DNA from: Idiomarina tyrosinivorans
GTDB taxonomy: Bacteria; Pseudomonadota; Gammaproteobacteria; Enterobacterales; Alteromonadaceae
DNA length: 64,000 nucleotides
Assembly: GCF_003987475.1 (NCBI RefSeq)
Contig: NZ_PIQH01000009.1
Span: forward strand, 98,595-162,594
Direction: 5' to 3'
The first letter of the stretch is position 1, and each line of letters begins with the position of its first letter. Positions 18,962 to 30,000 of the stretch are shown here, piece after piece. Below the pieces are notes generated by a model. The model was given only the letters and a program-made list of their open reading frames with translations. It did not search any database and had not been told where the DNA came from. Position numbers and translations under genes: made by a program.

Positions 18962-19861
18962 ACAGTTTTTTCCTGCCGCCTTGGCGTGATAAAGCTGTTC
19001 ATCGGCTGCAGCGATAACGGATTCTACGTGCTCGCCCACGTTGATAAGTACCGCGCCTGCACTGGTTGCCAATTGGTAGGCATTGAGCTCGCTATCTAAC
19101 GTCATAGCGCGTTGAATGCGTTGATAAACCGACTCACTATCTTCCAGTGGCGTATTCTCCAACACCAAAATAAACTCGTCGCCGCCGAAGCGAAAAACCT
19201 GATCAGTATCACGCACCACCCGCTTCAACAATTGCGCATAGTGTCGCAAAATGTCATCGCCAACAGCATGCCCAAACTTATCGTTAACGCGCTTAAAGCC
19301 GTCTAAATCTAACAACATAACAGTATGTGTTAGGCGCGGTCTGCGGTTCACCTGAAGGCATAAGTGTTCAATCACTTCTTCCAACAGGTTGCGATTACCA
19401 AGGTGGGTCAAGTGGTCGCGAACCGCTTGTTGTCGCACGTCAGCGAAACGCATACTATTGAAAAGTGGAAACGCGAGTTGCTGATGGCAGTGCTCAAGAC
19501 GGCGTTTTTGCATCGTTGTGAGCGGTGTTTTCAAGCCATAGCGGACTTGCCCAAGATAATGGTTATCAGCGTACAGTAGCGTCGCATGCTCATACGCAGG
19601 GTTTTGGTGATGACTGATTAGGGTAAATACTTGGTCATCGGTGATAACTTGTAATGAAACAACGTTAAAGTGTTCACGAATATGGCAAGCATACAGGCTC
19701 AGTAATTGCTCAATATCTAACGTGGTTTGTAATACCTCAGAAAGCGAGCGATGCTGTTCACGAATAGACGTACTGGATGTCATGGTAGACACCAGTGACT
19801 CTTCGGTCATGTTATGCGGGTTCACATTTTTAAACGAGGTCAATTTGCCTAACATCGTCAT
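18911..19861 (-). CDS. Diguanylate cyclase (GGDEF)
   Basis: Synthesises cyclic di-GMP. The 316-residue protein has an N-terminal sensory region without membrane helices (about 35–140, weakly GAF-like), then a GGDEF domain with RDHLTHLGNRNLL, metal-binding LLDLDGFKRVND and an intact active site GGDEF at residues 226–230. An RxxD motif (RDTD, 217–220) five residues before it forms the inhibitory I-site, so product feedback is expected. There is no EAL domain. The start ATG has no clear ribosome site, and in-frame ATGs at residues 3 and 18 are alternatives. Confidence 0.92.
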   Translation of the reverse strand: MTMLGKLTSFKNVNPHNMTEESLVSTMTSSTSIREQHRSLSEVLQTTLDIEQLLSLYACHIREHFNVVSLQVITDDQVFTLISHHQNPAYEHATLLYADNHYLGQVRYGLKTPLTTMQKRRLEHCHQQLAFPLFNSMRFADVRQQAVRDHLTHLGNRNLLEEVIEHLCLQVNRRPRLTHTVMLLDLDGFKRVNDKFGHAVGDDILRHYAQLLKRVVRDTDQVFRFGGDEFILVLENTPLEDSESVYQRIQRAMTLDSELNAYQLATSAGAVLINVGEHVESVIAAADEQLYHAKAAGKNCLYTPTTLQQQATANSD

Positions 19862-20020
19862 ACTGCGTTGGCCTGTGCTATGGTTGATTACAAGTGCTTG
19901 TGACTATACAAAAATGATGCCAAATGTTAAATAGTCATAAAAAACATTAAGTTACGAACATCGTGAGACAGCGTTGAAATTTTGACGCTGGGATAAGAAT
20001 GGAATTTCTGGAGCGTTTTT

Positions 20021-21988
20021 GTGAACGGAACCTTTGTCAGTCTGTTACTGCTATTAATGGTCGCTGTCACCTTAGTGTGGGCGTTCCGACGCCTTAAATT
20101 GCCTGCAATTTTGGCGTACCTGTGCGCCGGGATTATTGTCGGACCTGACGTTACGGGCTGGATAGCGTCTCCGGATGATTATCACTTTATTGCAGAGCTC
20201 GGCATCGTGTTACTACTGTTCTCGCTTGGGCTAGAGTTTTCGTTGCCTAAAATGCTGGCGATGCGGCGTTGGGTATTTGCGTTAGGGGGCTTGCAAGTTG
20301 CCTTGTGTGGGGCGTTATTCTTTGCCATTTTGTACTGGCTAACCGCGTCCTGGATGAGCGCGCTAGTGATGTCGGGGGCGCTTGCTTTGTCCTCCACCGC
20401 GGTGGTGATTAAACAATTAAAAGAAAGCGGGCAGACCAGCGGTCGGCGCGGGCAAATGGCCGTCGCGGTGCTGCTATTTCAAGATCTCGCCGTGGTTCCG
20501 CTGTTGATCATCATTCCCTTGCTTGCTCAGCATAGCGCTGAGGGAATTTGGCAAAGCCTAGGTTGGGCATTGGGCAAAGGGATTGCCGTTATATTGGTGT
20601 TATTGGCGATAGGCAAATGGGTATTACCAACGGTCTTCAAGGAAGTCGCAAAGCAACGCACTGACGAGTTATTTGTACTAGCGACGCTGATGGTTGCACT
20701 GCTTGCTGGTGGCCTGACTTATGCGTTTGGGCTGTCCATGGCATTAGGGGCGTTTTTAGCCGGGATGATGCTTGGTGAAAGCCAGTACCGCCATCAGCTT
20801 GAGGCCGATATTCGACCTTTTCGCGATATTTTGATGGGGCTATTTTTTACCACCATTGGCATGCAGTTGCCGTTGGCAGGCTTTGCTAGCCAGCTTCACT
20901 GGGTTTTGGCTGGGCTGACATTAATGGCGCTGATTAAAATTTTAGTGATTCGTTGGCTGGCAAAGCAATTAGGTGAAAAGCCCATCAATGCATGGGGCAG
21001 TGCGATTGCATTGTTCCAAATGGGAGAGTTCGGTTTTGTTATTGTTTCCCTCGCTGTCGCGCAAGGTATTCTAGCGCAGCAATATGCCACTATCATGGTT
21101 GGCATCGGGGTCTTTAGTATGGCCATCACGCCTTCGATTATTCAACGTTTAGACGGCTTGTTGGCGCGTTGCTTTACCGCGCGCTCTGAATTTCCTGATA
21201 TTGAGGAACAAGTGACCAATCAACCACAACCCGCGCAGGCGGCAGTGATTTGTGGCTTTGGTCGGGTAGGGCAAACCGTTAGTCGATTCCTCCAAGCTGA
21301 GGGGATTGCGCACATTGCCGTCGACAGCGATCCACTGCGGGTCCACGAGGCGATAGCCGGTGGCGCACCCGTTTACTACGGCGATAGCAGTAAACGCGAT
21401 ATTTTAAAGGCGGTGGGGGTAGAGTCTGCTCCCTTAGTCATCATTAGTTTTGCCGATGATCTCCGTGCAATCGAAGTGTTGCGGGTTATTCGGCAGCTCA
21501 ATAACGAGGCTTATGTGATTGTCCGAAGTCGTGATGATTTGCGCTTACAGCAACTGCAGGAAGCCGGAGCCTCTCAAGTGGTGCCTGACACCCTAGAGGC
21601 AAGCCTGATGCTGATCTCGCAGATTTTGTCCCGCTCTGGTGTACCGATTCGACGTATCTTGGCACGGTTAGAACAGGAACGCCGAAACCATTACGGCGAT
21701 ATGCACGGTTTCTACCCTGGGGAAACCACCGATATGGCGCCAGAGAAGTTGGACAAACTGGAATTCCTGCATGCGGTGACGTTAACCGATAATGCCTATG
21801 CTGTAGACAAACCGTTGTTGCAATTGGGGCTGGATGAACGCGGAGTGGCCGTCAAGGCGTTGCGAAGAGAGGGTGTTGAAATTGACGAACCCGCTTATCA
21901 AATACGCTTACAAGCAAACGACGTCGTTTTGCTAAGCGGCAAGCCGCAAGCGGTGGAAGCGGCAGAAAATTATTTACTTGAGGGTTGA
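20021..21988 (+). CDS. Kef-type monovalent cation:proton antiporter (CPA2 with RCK domains)
   Basis: A 655-residue protein with about 12 transmembrane helices (residues 5–380) of the Na+/H+ exchanger CPA2 family, then an RCK/TrkA-N Rossmann domain (AVICGFGRVGQTVSRFL near residue 411, with acidic VDSDP ending strand 2, as for NAD binding) and a TrkA-C domain at the C-terminus. It probably extrudes K+ or Na+ in exchange for protons under ligand control. The KefB/KefC glutathione-gating residues cannot be assigned by eye, so no symbol is given. GTG start with GGAG 8 nt upstream. The 3' end overlaps the convergent patatin gene by 19 bp. Confidence 0.9.
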   Translation: MNGTFVSLLLLLMVAVTLVWAFRRLKLPAILAYLCAGIIVGPDVTGWIASPDDYHFIAELGIVLLLFSLGLEFSLPKMLAMRRWVFALGGLQVALCGALFFAILYWLTASWMSALVMSGALALSSTAVVIKQLKESGQTSGRRGQMAVAVLLFQDLAVVPLLIIIPLLAQHSAEGIWQSLGWALGKGIAVILVLLAIGKWVLPTVFKEVAKQRTDELFVLATLMVALLAGGLTYAFGLSMALGAFLAGMMLGESQYRHQLEADIRPFRDILMGLFFTTIGMQLPLAGFASQLHWVLAGLTLMALIKILVIRWLAKQLGEKPINAWGSAIALFQMGEFGFVIVSLAVAQGILAQQYATIMVGIGVFSMAITPSIIQRLDGLLARCFTARSEFPDIEEQVTNQPQPAQAAVICGFGRVGQTVSRFLQAEGIAHIAVDSDPLRVHEAIAGGAPVYYGDSSKRDILKAVGVESAPLVIISFADDLRAIEVLRVIRQLNNEAYVIVRSRDDLRLQQLQEAGASQVVPDTLEASLMLISQILSRSGVPIRRILARLEQERRNHYGDMHGFYPGETTDMAPEKLDKLEFLHAVTLTDNAYAVDKPLLQLGLDERGVAVKALRREGVEIDEPAYQIRLQANDVVLLSGKPQAVEAAENYLLEG

Positions 21989-23127
21989 GCGTCGGGGAGT
22001 TTGAGAAACGCTTTTAAGGCATCGGCTTGTTGCTCGGCGTCTTGTTGCCCTAACGCCATTAGCTTTTGGCAAAAACGTTTTTCAAACAAAAGGTAGCTTA
22101 AAATACTCGACTCTGACTGCGCATTAACCCCGACCAGTTTTAACAACTGACGAATGGCCCAGGGCATATCGTCATAATATTCGCGCGCCAGCGCATTAAA
22201 ATCGTGGCTGGGTAAAATGGCGTAGGTCTCTATTTTGCGTAACTGCGGATGACCAAGGTTATGGCGGTCGAGGATATCCAACGTCTGATTGATGCGCTGC
22301 AAACGCTCAATATCAGAATTTAAGGTGTCGGCAAAAATAGTATCCAATAAGTGACCGGCGATCTCCGCGCTACTGGGATGGCGTCGAGGAATGTGACTGT
22401 GCGACATTTGTGGCCGCTCTAAGCCAATCACTAAAATGCGCTCAGCACCTAGGTGAATGGCCGGACTGAGCGGGGCAATTTGGTGAACCGAGCCATCGCC
22501 ATAAAAGCCGTGTTGAATCTTTACCGACGGGAATACAAACGGAATGGCTGCAGAAGCCATCAGATGTTCGGTATTCAATCGCAACGGAATGCCAGCGCGT
22601 TGGCTGCGTTGCCAGCCGGCATGCTTTTCCGCACCCTCAAAAAACGAAATGGAAAAGCCGTCGTTATAGCGCGAAGCGGTGACGGACAAAGCACTGAGGT
22701 GGCCACCGTGAATATTGTTATCTAGGCGCTGGTAATCAAACACCTTATTGAGCAACTCTCGAAGCGGCTGATTATCCAACAGGCTAAACGGTGATTGCCC
22801 CACCATATCGGTTTGTAGAGAGCGTGCGAAACGTCGCCATAAATGTTTAAATACCGGCCAAGCACGACTTCTGTAGACTTGATGAGTGTGAAAATTCTTC
22901 CACACGTACTCCAGCTTTTTCACCCCTAAATGGAAACAAGAGGCATAGCAGCCTAATGCCATGGTATTCACTGCGCCAGCAGAGGTGCCACATAAAATCG
23001 GGAAAGGGATGCTGTAGTTACGGGGCAGCATGTTGGCGATGCCGCGTAACACACCCACTTGGTAGGCAGCTCTAGCGCCGCCTCCAGTGAGTAATAAAGC
23101 TGTATGCTGGTGTTGAGGATATTTCAT
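21970..23127 (-). CDS. Patatin-like phospholipase
   Basis: A 385-residue acyl hydrolase of the patatin family with a Ser-Asp dyad: the glycine-rich oxyanion loop TGGGARAAYQ, nucleophile elbow GTSAG (Ser about 49) and catalytic Asp in GDGSVHQIAPL about residue 212. There is no signal peptide, so it is probably cytoplasmic or peripheral on the inner membrane. The C-terminal 130 residues are family-specific and of unknown role. It lies 20 bp downstream of the CBM9/DUF5916 gene on the same strand and is probably co-transcribed. Confidence 0.9.
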   Translation of the reverse strand: MKYPQHQHTALLLTGGGARAAYQVGVLRGIANMLPRNYSIPFPILCGTSAGAVNTMALGCYASCFHLGVKKLEYVWKNFHTHQVYRSRAWPVFKHLWRRFARSLQTDMVGQSPFSLLDNQPLRELLNKVFDYQRLDNNIHGGHLSALSVTASRYNDGFSISFFEGAEKHAGWQRSQRAGIPLRLNTEHLMASAAIPFVFPSVKIQHGFYGDGSVHQIAPLSPAIHLGAERILVIGLERPQMSHSHIPRRHPSSAEIAGHLLDTIFADTLNSDIERLQRINQTLDILDRHNLGHPQLRKIETYAILPSHDFNALAREYYDDMPWAIRQLLKLVGVNAQSESSILSYLLFEKRFCQKLMALGQQDAEQQADALKAFLKLPDAQPSSK

Positions 23128-23147
23128 TGGCCACTAAACCCCGCGAG

Positions 23148-25535
23148 TTATTGCTGCCAAGCATAGCTAACTTTCATAAAGTAGGTTTTATTATTACGTC
23201 GTAAATCACTGATATAGTCGTTGGCAATCGCGTTATCTGAGTACCCCAAGTATAGCAGGGTGCGTGGATTCACTTTATAAGTGTAGAGCAACTGAGAAGA
23301 CAACTCTTCGCTGCTTCGATTAACCGAGTAGTAGCGATATAGGGCGGGATTACGCTCAACCTTATTGTAGATCAACGCCAGCTTTAGATAGCTGCGCACT
23401 GAGAAATGGTAACTTACGCGAAAGTCAGTTAGGTCGGCTCGGTATAATTCGCCACCATCGACATCCAATGACTCATGCTGTTGGAAAAGACTAAACGTTA
23501 AGCGTTCGCTGACATTCCAGGTGGTGCTGAGCTCGCCATATTTTACCGTACCTAACTGATTGTTGTAGTAGTCGATACTGTCACCGTATTCAAAGTACGT
23601 GCCGAGATAGAAGCCGTTGAACGGTTTGAAACTCCCTGCAAAATGCCAGATGTTTTGATCAAATTCTGGGGCGTTATTGGCCAGCGTTAAGGTGGCTTGA
23701 TTGTAGCGCTCACCAAGTTCCTTTTTATTTTCAAAACCCAAGTTAAGCGCTGACTGCAATGGGCCATCGTAATGCAAGTCGAGCGTTTTACTGTCACTGA
23801 TTTGGGTCCCGTCTTGGTCGCGGGTAACACGCCAATGACTAATTACTTGAATAAGGGTGTAGGGATCTTGAGAATCGCCATACCAGAAGTACCCAGCGCC
23901 TAGGTGTCCCTGCTCCATATCGATTTGGCTCATAAAACCTAAGTCAGCGCGGTAGTCTCGGCCGTAGTTATAATATTCTGCCAGCGCGACATAGTTACTC
24001 TGTTGGTGCCGATAACGCACCGTATACGCGTTACCTTTAATGCCGTCCGCGTCTTCTGTGCGGAGGTATTGCTCAGACACGGGGCAGTTACCGAAATCAC
24101 AATCATCAGCTTGCTCTGCTTGGCGTTGGCAGTCGGCTGGGTCACCGTAGCAGAATTGGTTCTTTAACCAGTCTGGATAGCGCGTGTCTGATTGCATCCA
24201 CTGCATGCGCCAGGTATCTGTAGCGCTGGGGCGATAGCGCGCATCGATGCCATAGTTGTAGTTATGATACTGCTCGCTGTCGCGTGCAGTTGCCACAGTA
24301 CCTATTGAGAGCGAGTCCGAGACATCATAGCGATAGCGCAACGCGGCGTTTTTGCTTTTCTCGTCGATAACCGCCAAGTCGGAAGAACGATTGCCGGGTA
24401 CCAAGAATGCTGTAGCCGCATCGTTAGCGACAAAACCAGCAAACGTTTGCTTGTCATAGCGGCCCGTTAGCTTTGCTCCATAGTCTGGAGAGCCAATATT
24501 ACGCGAGTAAATCACGTCCATTTGGCTGTCAAAGTAATCGCTGTCGGCAGTAAAGAAGGGACGCTTTTCATCGTAGAATAAGGCAAAAGTTTCATTCACA
24601 TCGAGCTGCGCCGAGTCGGCTTCAACTTGGGAAAAATCGGGGTTCAGAGTGGCATTTAATTTAATATCTGGAGTGATATTCCAGCGCACATCTAAGCCGG
24701 CTTCTACATCCGATTCATTGTCAAAGTCACTGTTCGGATCGTAAGCATCACGTTGTTCGTTACGAATTGCTGTTAAGGTAGGTGCAATGATGAGATTGGT
24801 ACCTTGTTGCGCATTTTTAAAGCCAGTAATTTTTGCTAATTGGCACAATTGGCAAACATTATCGCGGTCGTTGGGTTGTAACGCGATGCGGGTAAAGCTG
24901 TCACGTGGATAAAAGCGAATAAGGTCGAATCCCCAGGTTTGTTGCGCAAGAGTATCGTCGAAATTCAGTACCGCAAGCGGAATGGCCATTTCTACTTGGT
25001 AGCCGTTAGCAGTAATACGACCCGCTGAATCCCAGATTGCATCCCAATTGGAGTTTTCGTCACCACTAAGTTCATTCTCTATGACATCGGTTTGTACGCC
25101 GAGCGGGTTAACATAAAACTGGTAAGCTAATTGTTGTTGATTGAAGGTGTCGAGTTTTACCCCGATCATGTCATCATTCCAACCGCCGTCACGTTCGCGA
25201 AAAACCGCACGAATGTCTTCGGGGTTGGGGTCATGGGCAATAAAACCGACGTAAAAGGTATTTCCCGACTGCAAAATGTACGCGTCAGTCGTTACTGGCG
25301 CTGGTTGGTTTTCTGCCGGTTTTGTTTCGTAGTCGAGGGTAATATGACGAGCATTCTGCCATTCATCGGGATTCACTCTGCCATCAATTGTCGGCGCTAA
25401 TTGTACCTTGGGCACGCTAAACCGTGGCGAGGCGTTATTGGTGCCTACCTTCGTGTTGGGGGGCTGCGCGGCAGCCGATAGGCTTATTCCCGCTAGAAAG
25501 GCGTCAAAAACAAGCTTCAGCCAAATACGTCGCAT
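23148..25535 (-). CDS. CBM9-like / DUF5916 outer-membrane protein
   Basis: A 795-residue exported protein. It has a signal peptide ending SLSAAAQ, a family-9 carbohydrate-binding-like domain (about 45–230, opening APTIDGRVNPDEWQNA, the usual start of these modules) and a long DUF5916 region (about 260–795) of alternating beta strands with aromatic girdles, ending in YAWQQ, like an outer-membrane barrel. Two Cys-rich loops (DNVCQLCQ; CYGDPADCQ…CDFGNC) may form disulfides outside. The family is common in marine Bacteroidetes and Alteromonadales and often lies near proteases or polysaccharide genes; function is unproven. Confidence 0.82.
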   Translation of the reverse strand: MRRIWLKLVFDAFLAGISLSAAAQPPNTKVGTNNASPRFSVPKVQLAPTIDGRVNPDEWQNARHITLDYETKPAENQPAPVTTDAYILQSGNTFYVGFIAHDPNPEDIRAVFRERDGGWNDDMIGVKLDTFNQQQLAYQFYVNPLGVQTDVIENELSGDENSNWDAIWDSAGRITANGYQVEMAIPLAVLNFDDTLAQQTWGFDLIRFYPRDSFTRIALQPNDRDNVCQLCQLAKITGFKNAQQGTNLIIAPTLTAIRNEQRDAYDPNSDFDNESDVEAGLDVRWNITPDIKLNATLNPDFSQVEADSAQLDVNETFALFYDEKRPFFTADSDYFDSQMDVIYSRNIGSPDYGAKLTGRYDKQTFAGFVANDAATAFLVPGNRSSDLAVIDEKSKNAALRYRYDVSDSLSIGTVATARDSEQYHNYNYGIDARYRPSATDTWRMQWMQSDTRYPDWLKNQFCYGDPADCQRQAEQADDCDFGNCPVSEQYLRTEDADGIKGNAYTVRYRHQQSNYVALAEYYNYGRDYRADLGFMSQIDMEQGHLGAGYFWYGDSQDPYTLIQVISHWRVTRDQDGTQISDSKTLDLHYDGPLQSALNLGFENKKELGERYNQATLTLANNAPEFDQNIWHFAGSFKPFNGFYLGTYFEYGDSIDYYNNQLGTVKYGELSTTWNVSERLTFSLFQQHESLDVDGGELYRADLTDFRVSYHFSVRSYLKLALIYNKVERNPALYRYYSVNRSSEELSSQLLYTYKVNPRTLLYLGYSDNAIANDYISDLRRNNKTYFMKVSYAWQQ

Positions 25536-25639
25536 CGAACAACTCCATTGCCATTATTATTATTTCTTTATTGCCATCACTATACCCTGAAATACAGGAT
25601 TGTTAAGCTTTGTAAAGGCATTGTTATACTCACAAGAAG

Positions 25640-25652
25640 TGTTTCTGAAACA
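25640..25652. promoter_or_regulatory. Perfect dyad in the efflux operon leader
   Basis: TGTTTCTGAAACA is a perfect 13-bp palindrome, 121 bp upstream of the RND operon start and close to candidate promoter elements (TATACT at 25625–25630). It could be an operator for a TetR- or MarR-type repressor, but no regulator gene is adjacent. The remaining gap between 25536 and 25773 shows no gene. Confidence 0.3.
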
Positions 25653-25773
25653 GTCAGTTACAATCTCGCCCCTTGAACACACATATCGCAACATAAAGCC
25701 ACTAACAGTATTGTGAGGTTTTAGCGATAATAAGCTTATAACCAAATGGGTTAATTTTAAGGACTCACGCATT

Positions 25774-26991
25774 ATGAAATTTAAAAAACGCGCGGTAATC
25801 CCGCCTCTGGTCATTGTGCTTTTTATTTTATTGGCGGTGCTAGCGTCAATGGCCCGTAAACCACCTGAAATGCGTCAGCAACAAAAACCCGCGGTCATGG
25901 TGGAGGTGCTGAAGGCAGAACCGGTCGATAAAACCTTTATGGTGGAGTCGCAAGGAACGGTAAAGCCGAAGTTTTCTACCAACTTGGTCGCCGAGGTTAG
26001 CGGACAAATTATTGATGTAGCTGATCAATATGTTGCTGGTGGTTTTTTCAAAAAAGGCGATATGTTGGTCCAAATTGACCCGTCAGATTATCAAGCAGCG
26101 GTGCAACAAGCGAAAGCAGATTTGTTGCAAGCACAAGCGGCGTTAGAGGAAGAAAAAGCTCGAGGAAAAGTTGCCAAGGAAGAATGGGCTTCTATCCAAG
26201 AGGGTAAAATCCCTGAATTGGGTCTACGTAAACCTCAGTTAGCCAGTGCTGTAGCAAATGTTGAATCAGCGCAAGCGCGTTTGGCCCAAGCTAAGCGTGA
26301 TTTAGAACGAACCACTATTAGGGCACCTTTTGCTGGCGTTCTGAAAAGCAAAGTCGCTGATTTAGGCCAATATGTTAGTACAGGCACCCAGGTAGGAATG
26401 TTGTTGGGCACCGATATTGCTGAAGTAAGAGTGCCTCTTAGCGACCAAAATATGGCGTTTATCCGAAACCCAAGTGACATCGAAGATGACCAATATCCGC
26501 CAGTAAAATTGACATCCGTAGTAGCAGGTGAACCGCGCCAATGGATGGGACACTTAGTACGTACCGAAGGCGTAATTGATGAAAATAGCCGGGTAATTTA
26601 TGGCGTTGTGCAAGTTAAAGATCCTTATAGTTTAGACAAAGCCAACCACTCTGAAGTGCTACGTTTTGGACGGTTTGTACAAGCGGAAATTGAAGGTGTG
26701 CGAGCTCACGATGTCTATGAAATTCCAAGCTACGCACTAACCCACGATGGCGGCGTATGGGTGGTTACTGATGAGCGTACTTTGCAGAAAAAGTCGGTTA
26801 CGGTAGTGCGTAACGAAGACAACCTGAGTTTAGTCAGTGACGGTCTAAACCCTGGTGACCGAGTAATGCTAACGCAGTTGGAAGATCCACTACCAGGTAT
26901 GGATGTTCGTTTGCCAGGCGATCCGCTTCCGGAACAGATGGAAACGGCGGCAAAAACTGATGAACAAGCTACTGAAAAGTCGGGCGGCTAA
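25774..26991 (+). CDS. RND efflux periplasmic adaptor (membrane fusion protein)
   Basis: A 405-residue adaptor linking an inner-membrane RND pump to an outer-membrane channel. It has one N-terminal membrane anchor (VIPPLVIVLFILLAVLASMA), barrel-sandwich/lipoyl halves (TNLVAEVSGQIIDV and TTIRAPFAGVLKSKVADLGQYV), an alpha-helical hairpin between them (about 108–170, heptad-like with QAQAALEEEKARGKVAKEEW) and a beta-barrel domain. The ATG at 25774 is a convincing start. The pump gene follows 12 bp later. No outer-membrane factor is encoded next to it. Confidence 0.93.
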   Translation: MKFKKRAVIPPLVIVLFILLAVLASMARKPPEMRQQQKPAVMVEVLKAEPVDKTFMVESQGTVKPKFSTNLVAEVSGQIIDVADQYVAGGFFKKGDMLVQIDPSDYQAAVQQAKADLLQAQAALEEEKARGKVAKEEWASIQEGKIPELGLRKPQLASAVANVESAQARLAQAKRDLERTTIRAPFAGVLKSKVADLGQYVSTGTQVGMLLGTDIAEVRVPLSDQNMAFIRNPSDIEDDQYPPVKLTSVVAGEPRQWMGHLVRTEGVIDENSRVIYGVVQVKDPYSLDKANHSEVLRFGRFVQAEIEGVRAHDVYEIPSYALTHDGGVWVVTDERTLQKKSVTVVRNEDNLSLVSDGLNPGDRVMLTQLEDPLPGMDVRLPGDPLPEQMETAAKTDEQATEKSGG

Positions 26992-27003
26992 GAGAGTACA
27001 GGT

Positions 27004-30000
27004 ATGGAAGAACAACAAAAAGGCATTATTGCGTGGTTCGCGAAAAACTCCGTTGCAGCTAACCTGTTGATGTTCATCATTATTGTGAGTGGTTTGTTGG
27101 CAGCAAACGTTATTCGCAAGCAGATGTTCCCAGAAATTGAATTGAATACCATCAGTATTCAGGTGCCGTTTCCTGGTGCTGCGCCCCAAGAGGTTGAAGA
27201 AGGCGTGACCATGTTGATCGAAGAGGCGATCAAAGATGTCGATGGAATCAAGCAAATTACCTCCACATCAAATGAGGGCTTGGCGTCGGTTGAGGTTGAA
27301 GTTGAGCCTGATTATGATGTGCAAGTCGTGATGGATGAAGTGAAGATGTTGGTGGACGCTATTCCTAACTTCCCCAACCAAATCGAGAAGCCTAATATTT
27401 ATCGCATTCGCCCGCAACGGCAGGTCATCTGGATGAGTGTCTACGGCGATCTCGACGAGCGCTCGCGCAAGGAGTTGGCCAAAGAAATTCGAGATGATTT
27501 GAAAGCGACAGGCACCATCACTAAAGCAGTCGTTGTTGGGGCGCGCAACTATGAAATCTCAATTGAAATTTCGCAAGCTGACCTAGAGCGTTACAACCTA
27601 ACCTTTGCTGATATTGCGAATGCTGTTCGAGGTACCTCGATCGATGTCGGTGGCGGTTCCATCAAAACACCGAATGGCGACATTTTACTGCGCGCTGATA
27701 ACCAAGCTTATAACGGCGAAGAATTTAAAAATATTGCACTGATCAGTCGCCCTGATGGCACTCGTTTGCTTTTAGGGGATATCGCACACGTCGATGACGG
27801 CTTCGTAGAAGAACAAAGTTACACACGCTTTGACGGCCAACCCGCGGTGTTTATTCGGGTGCAATCAGTGGGTGATCAAAACGACCTTAAAATTGCGAAA
27901 ACCGTTCGCGATTATGTTGAGCAGCGCAAAGACTCTCTCCCAGACGGAGTGAAGCTAGCCTACTGGGGCGATTCGTCATATTACTTGCAAGGTCGGTTGG
28001 ATTTGATGTTCGACAATATGCTGATGGGTGGCCTGCTAGTGTTTGTGATGTTGTCGCTATTCCTGCAATTGCGTTTAGCGTTTTGGGTAATGTTGGGGAT
28101 CCCTGTGTGCTTCTTGGGTACGCTGGCGTTGATGCCGACCCCGATGTTCGATATCTCGATAAACATGATTTCACTGTTCGGCTTTATTTTGGTGTTGGGG
28201 ATAGTGGTGGATGATGCCATCGTTATCGGTGAGAGTGCCTATACCGAAATCGAGGAGCATGGCAAATCTGCGGACAACGTCATTCGTGGTGCACAAAAGG
28301 TCGCGATGCCCGCAACATTTGGGGTTCTGACAACCATGGTAGCGTTCATTCCAATGCTCATGGTTGAAGGTGGAATGAGCGGTATTTGGGAATCAATTGC
28401 CTGGGTTGTTATTTTATGTCTAGGCTTCTCGCTGGTTGAGTCAAAACTGATTCTGCCAGCGCACATTGTGCACATGAAGTTCTCAAAAAATGGCAACGAG
28501 AACCCTAATGCTTTTCAGCGTTTCCGAAACGGCTTTTCAGCATCGGTAATGAATTTTGTTTATAACCATTACCGCCCGTTTTTGAAGAAGTGCTTACATT
28601 ACCGCTATACCACGTTAGCATTTTTCTTTGGCTTGATGATTTTGATGGGAGGCTTAATTGCCGGTGGTTTCATCCGTTCGGTATTCTTCCCTAATATCCC
28701 AAGTGATTTTATTCAAGCCAACGTGAGTATGCAGCCAGGGACCAGTGAGCAGCAAACCATTGAGGTGCTTAACCAAGTGGAAAAGTCGTTGCAACGAGTG
28801 AACGCTAGCATTAAAGAAAATGAGGGCGAAGGAGTTGTTCGACATACCAATATTTGGCTAAACGGAACTGACAGTGGCTCAGTATTTGTAGAGTTGAAAA
28901 AGGGCGAGGACCGCGAAATTGATGGCTTTGAGGTAGTTAACCAGTGGCGTGAGCAAACCCCTGAACTTGCCGGTGTGAAAGCGTTAGATTTCCGCGCTTC
29001 AATTGGCGGAGGAGGTGGTTCCGATTTGGAATTCCAATTAAGTGGTGACAACTTAGCAGAGTTGTCCGCCGCAGCCGATGAACTGAAGAAAACGTTAGCG
29101 GGCTTCGCAGGAGTCTACGATATTGAGGATACCTTTGGTGAAGGTAAGGATGAGATCACCTTGCACTTGAAGCCGTTAGCAAATGCCATGGGGATTACCT
29201 TATCTGAGCTGGCGACCCAAGTCCGGTATGCATTTTATGGTGCAGAAGCACAGCGAGTGCAGCGTGGCGACGAAGAAGTGAAAGTGATGGTGCGCTATCC
29301 ACTGTCGCAACGTCGTTCGGTTGGCAATTTGGAAGATATGAAGCTGCGTACCGCCGATGGTGCTGAAATTCCGTTTACAGAGCTTGCAACGCTGGAAAAT
29401 GCGAAAGGCTACAGCACAATTACGCGTATTGACGGTGTTCGGTCGGTTAATGTGCGTGCAAAAGTAGACAAATCGTCGGTTGAACCTAGCAAGATTGTCC
29501 AACAAGTGAGACAAGAAAAAATTCAACCTATTTTGGACCGCCATCCGTCAGTGAGTTTTGGCCTTGACGGTGCCAGCCAAGATGAAGCAGAAGCCATGAG
29601 TTCGTTGAAGGTTGGTGGACTACTGGCGATGTTTGCAGTGTATGCGTTAATGGCCGTTCCATTGCGCTCATATAGCCAACCGCTGATTATCATGTCGGTT
29701 ATCCCGTTTGGTATTATTGGCGCGATAATGGGGCACTGGATTCTCGGCATGCCGATCAGTATCTTGAGCTTCTTCGGGATTATTGCGCTGTCGGGTGTGG
29801 TGGTAAATGATAGTTTGGTGATGGTGGACTATGTTAACCGCGCCCGTGCTGAAGGCGTAGATTTGCGTAAAGCGGCGTTAGATGCTGGGTGTAAACGTTT
29901 CCGCGCAATTATCCTAACATCGTTGACGACCTTCTTCGGGCTGTTACCCATTGTTCTAGAAGACAGTTTGCAGGCCAAGATCGTGATACCGATGGCAATC

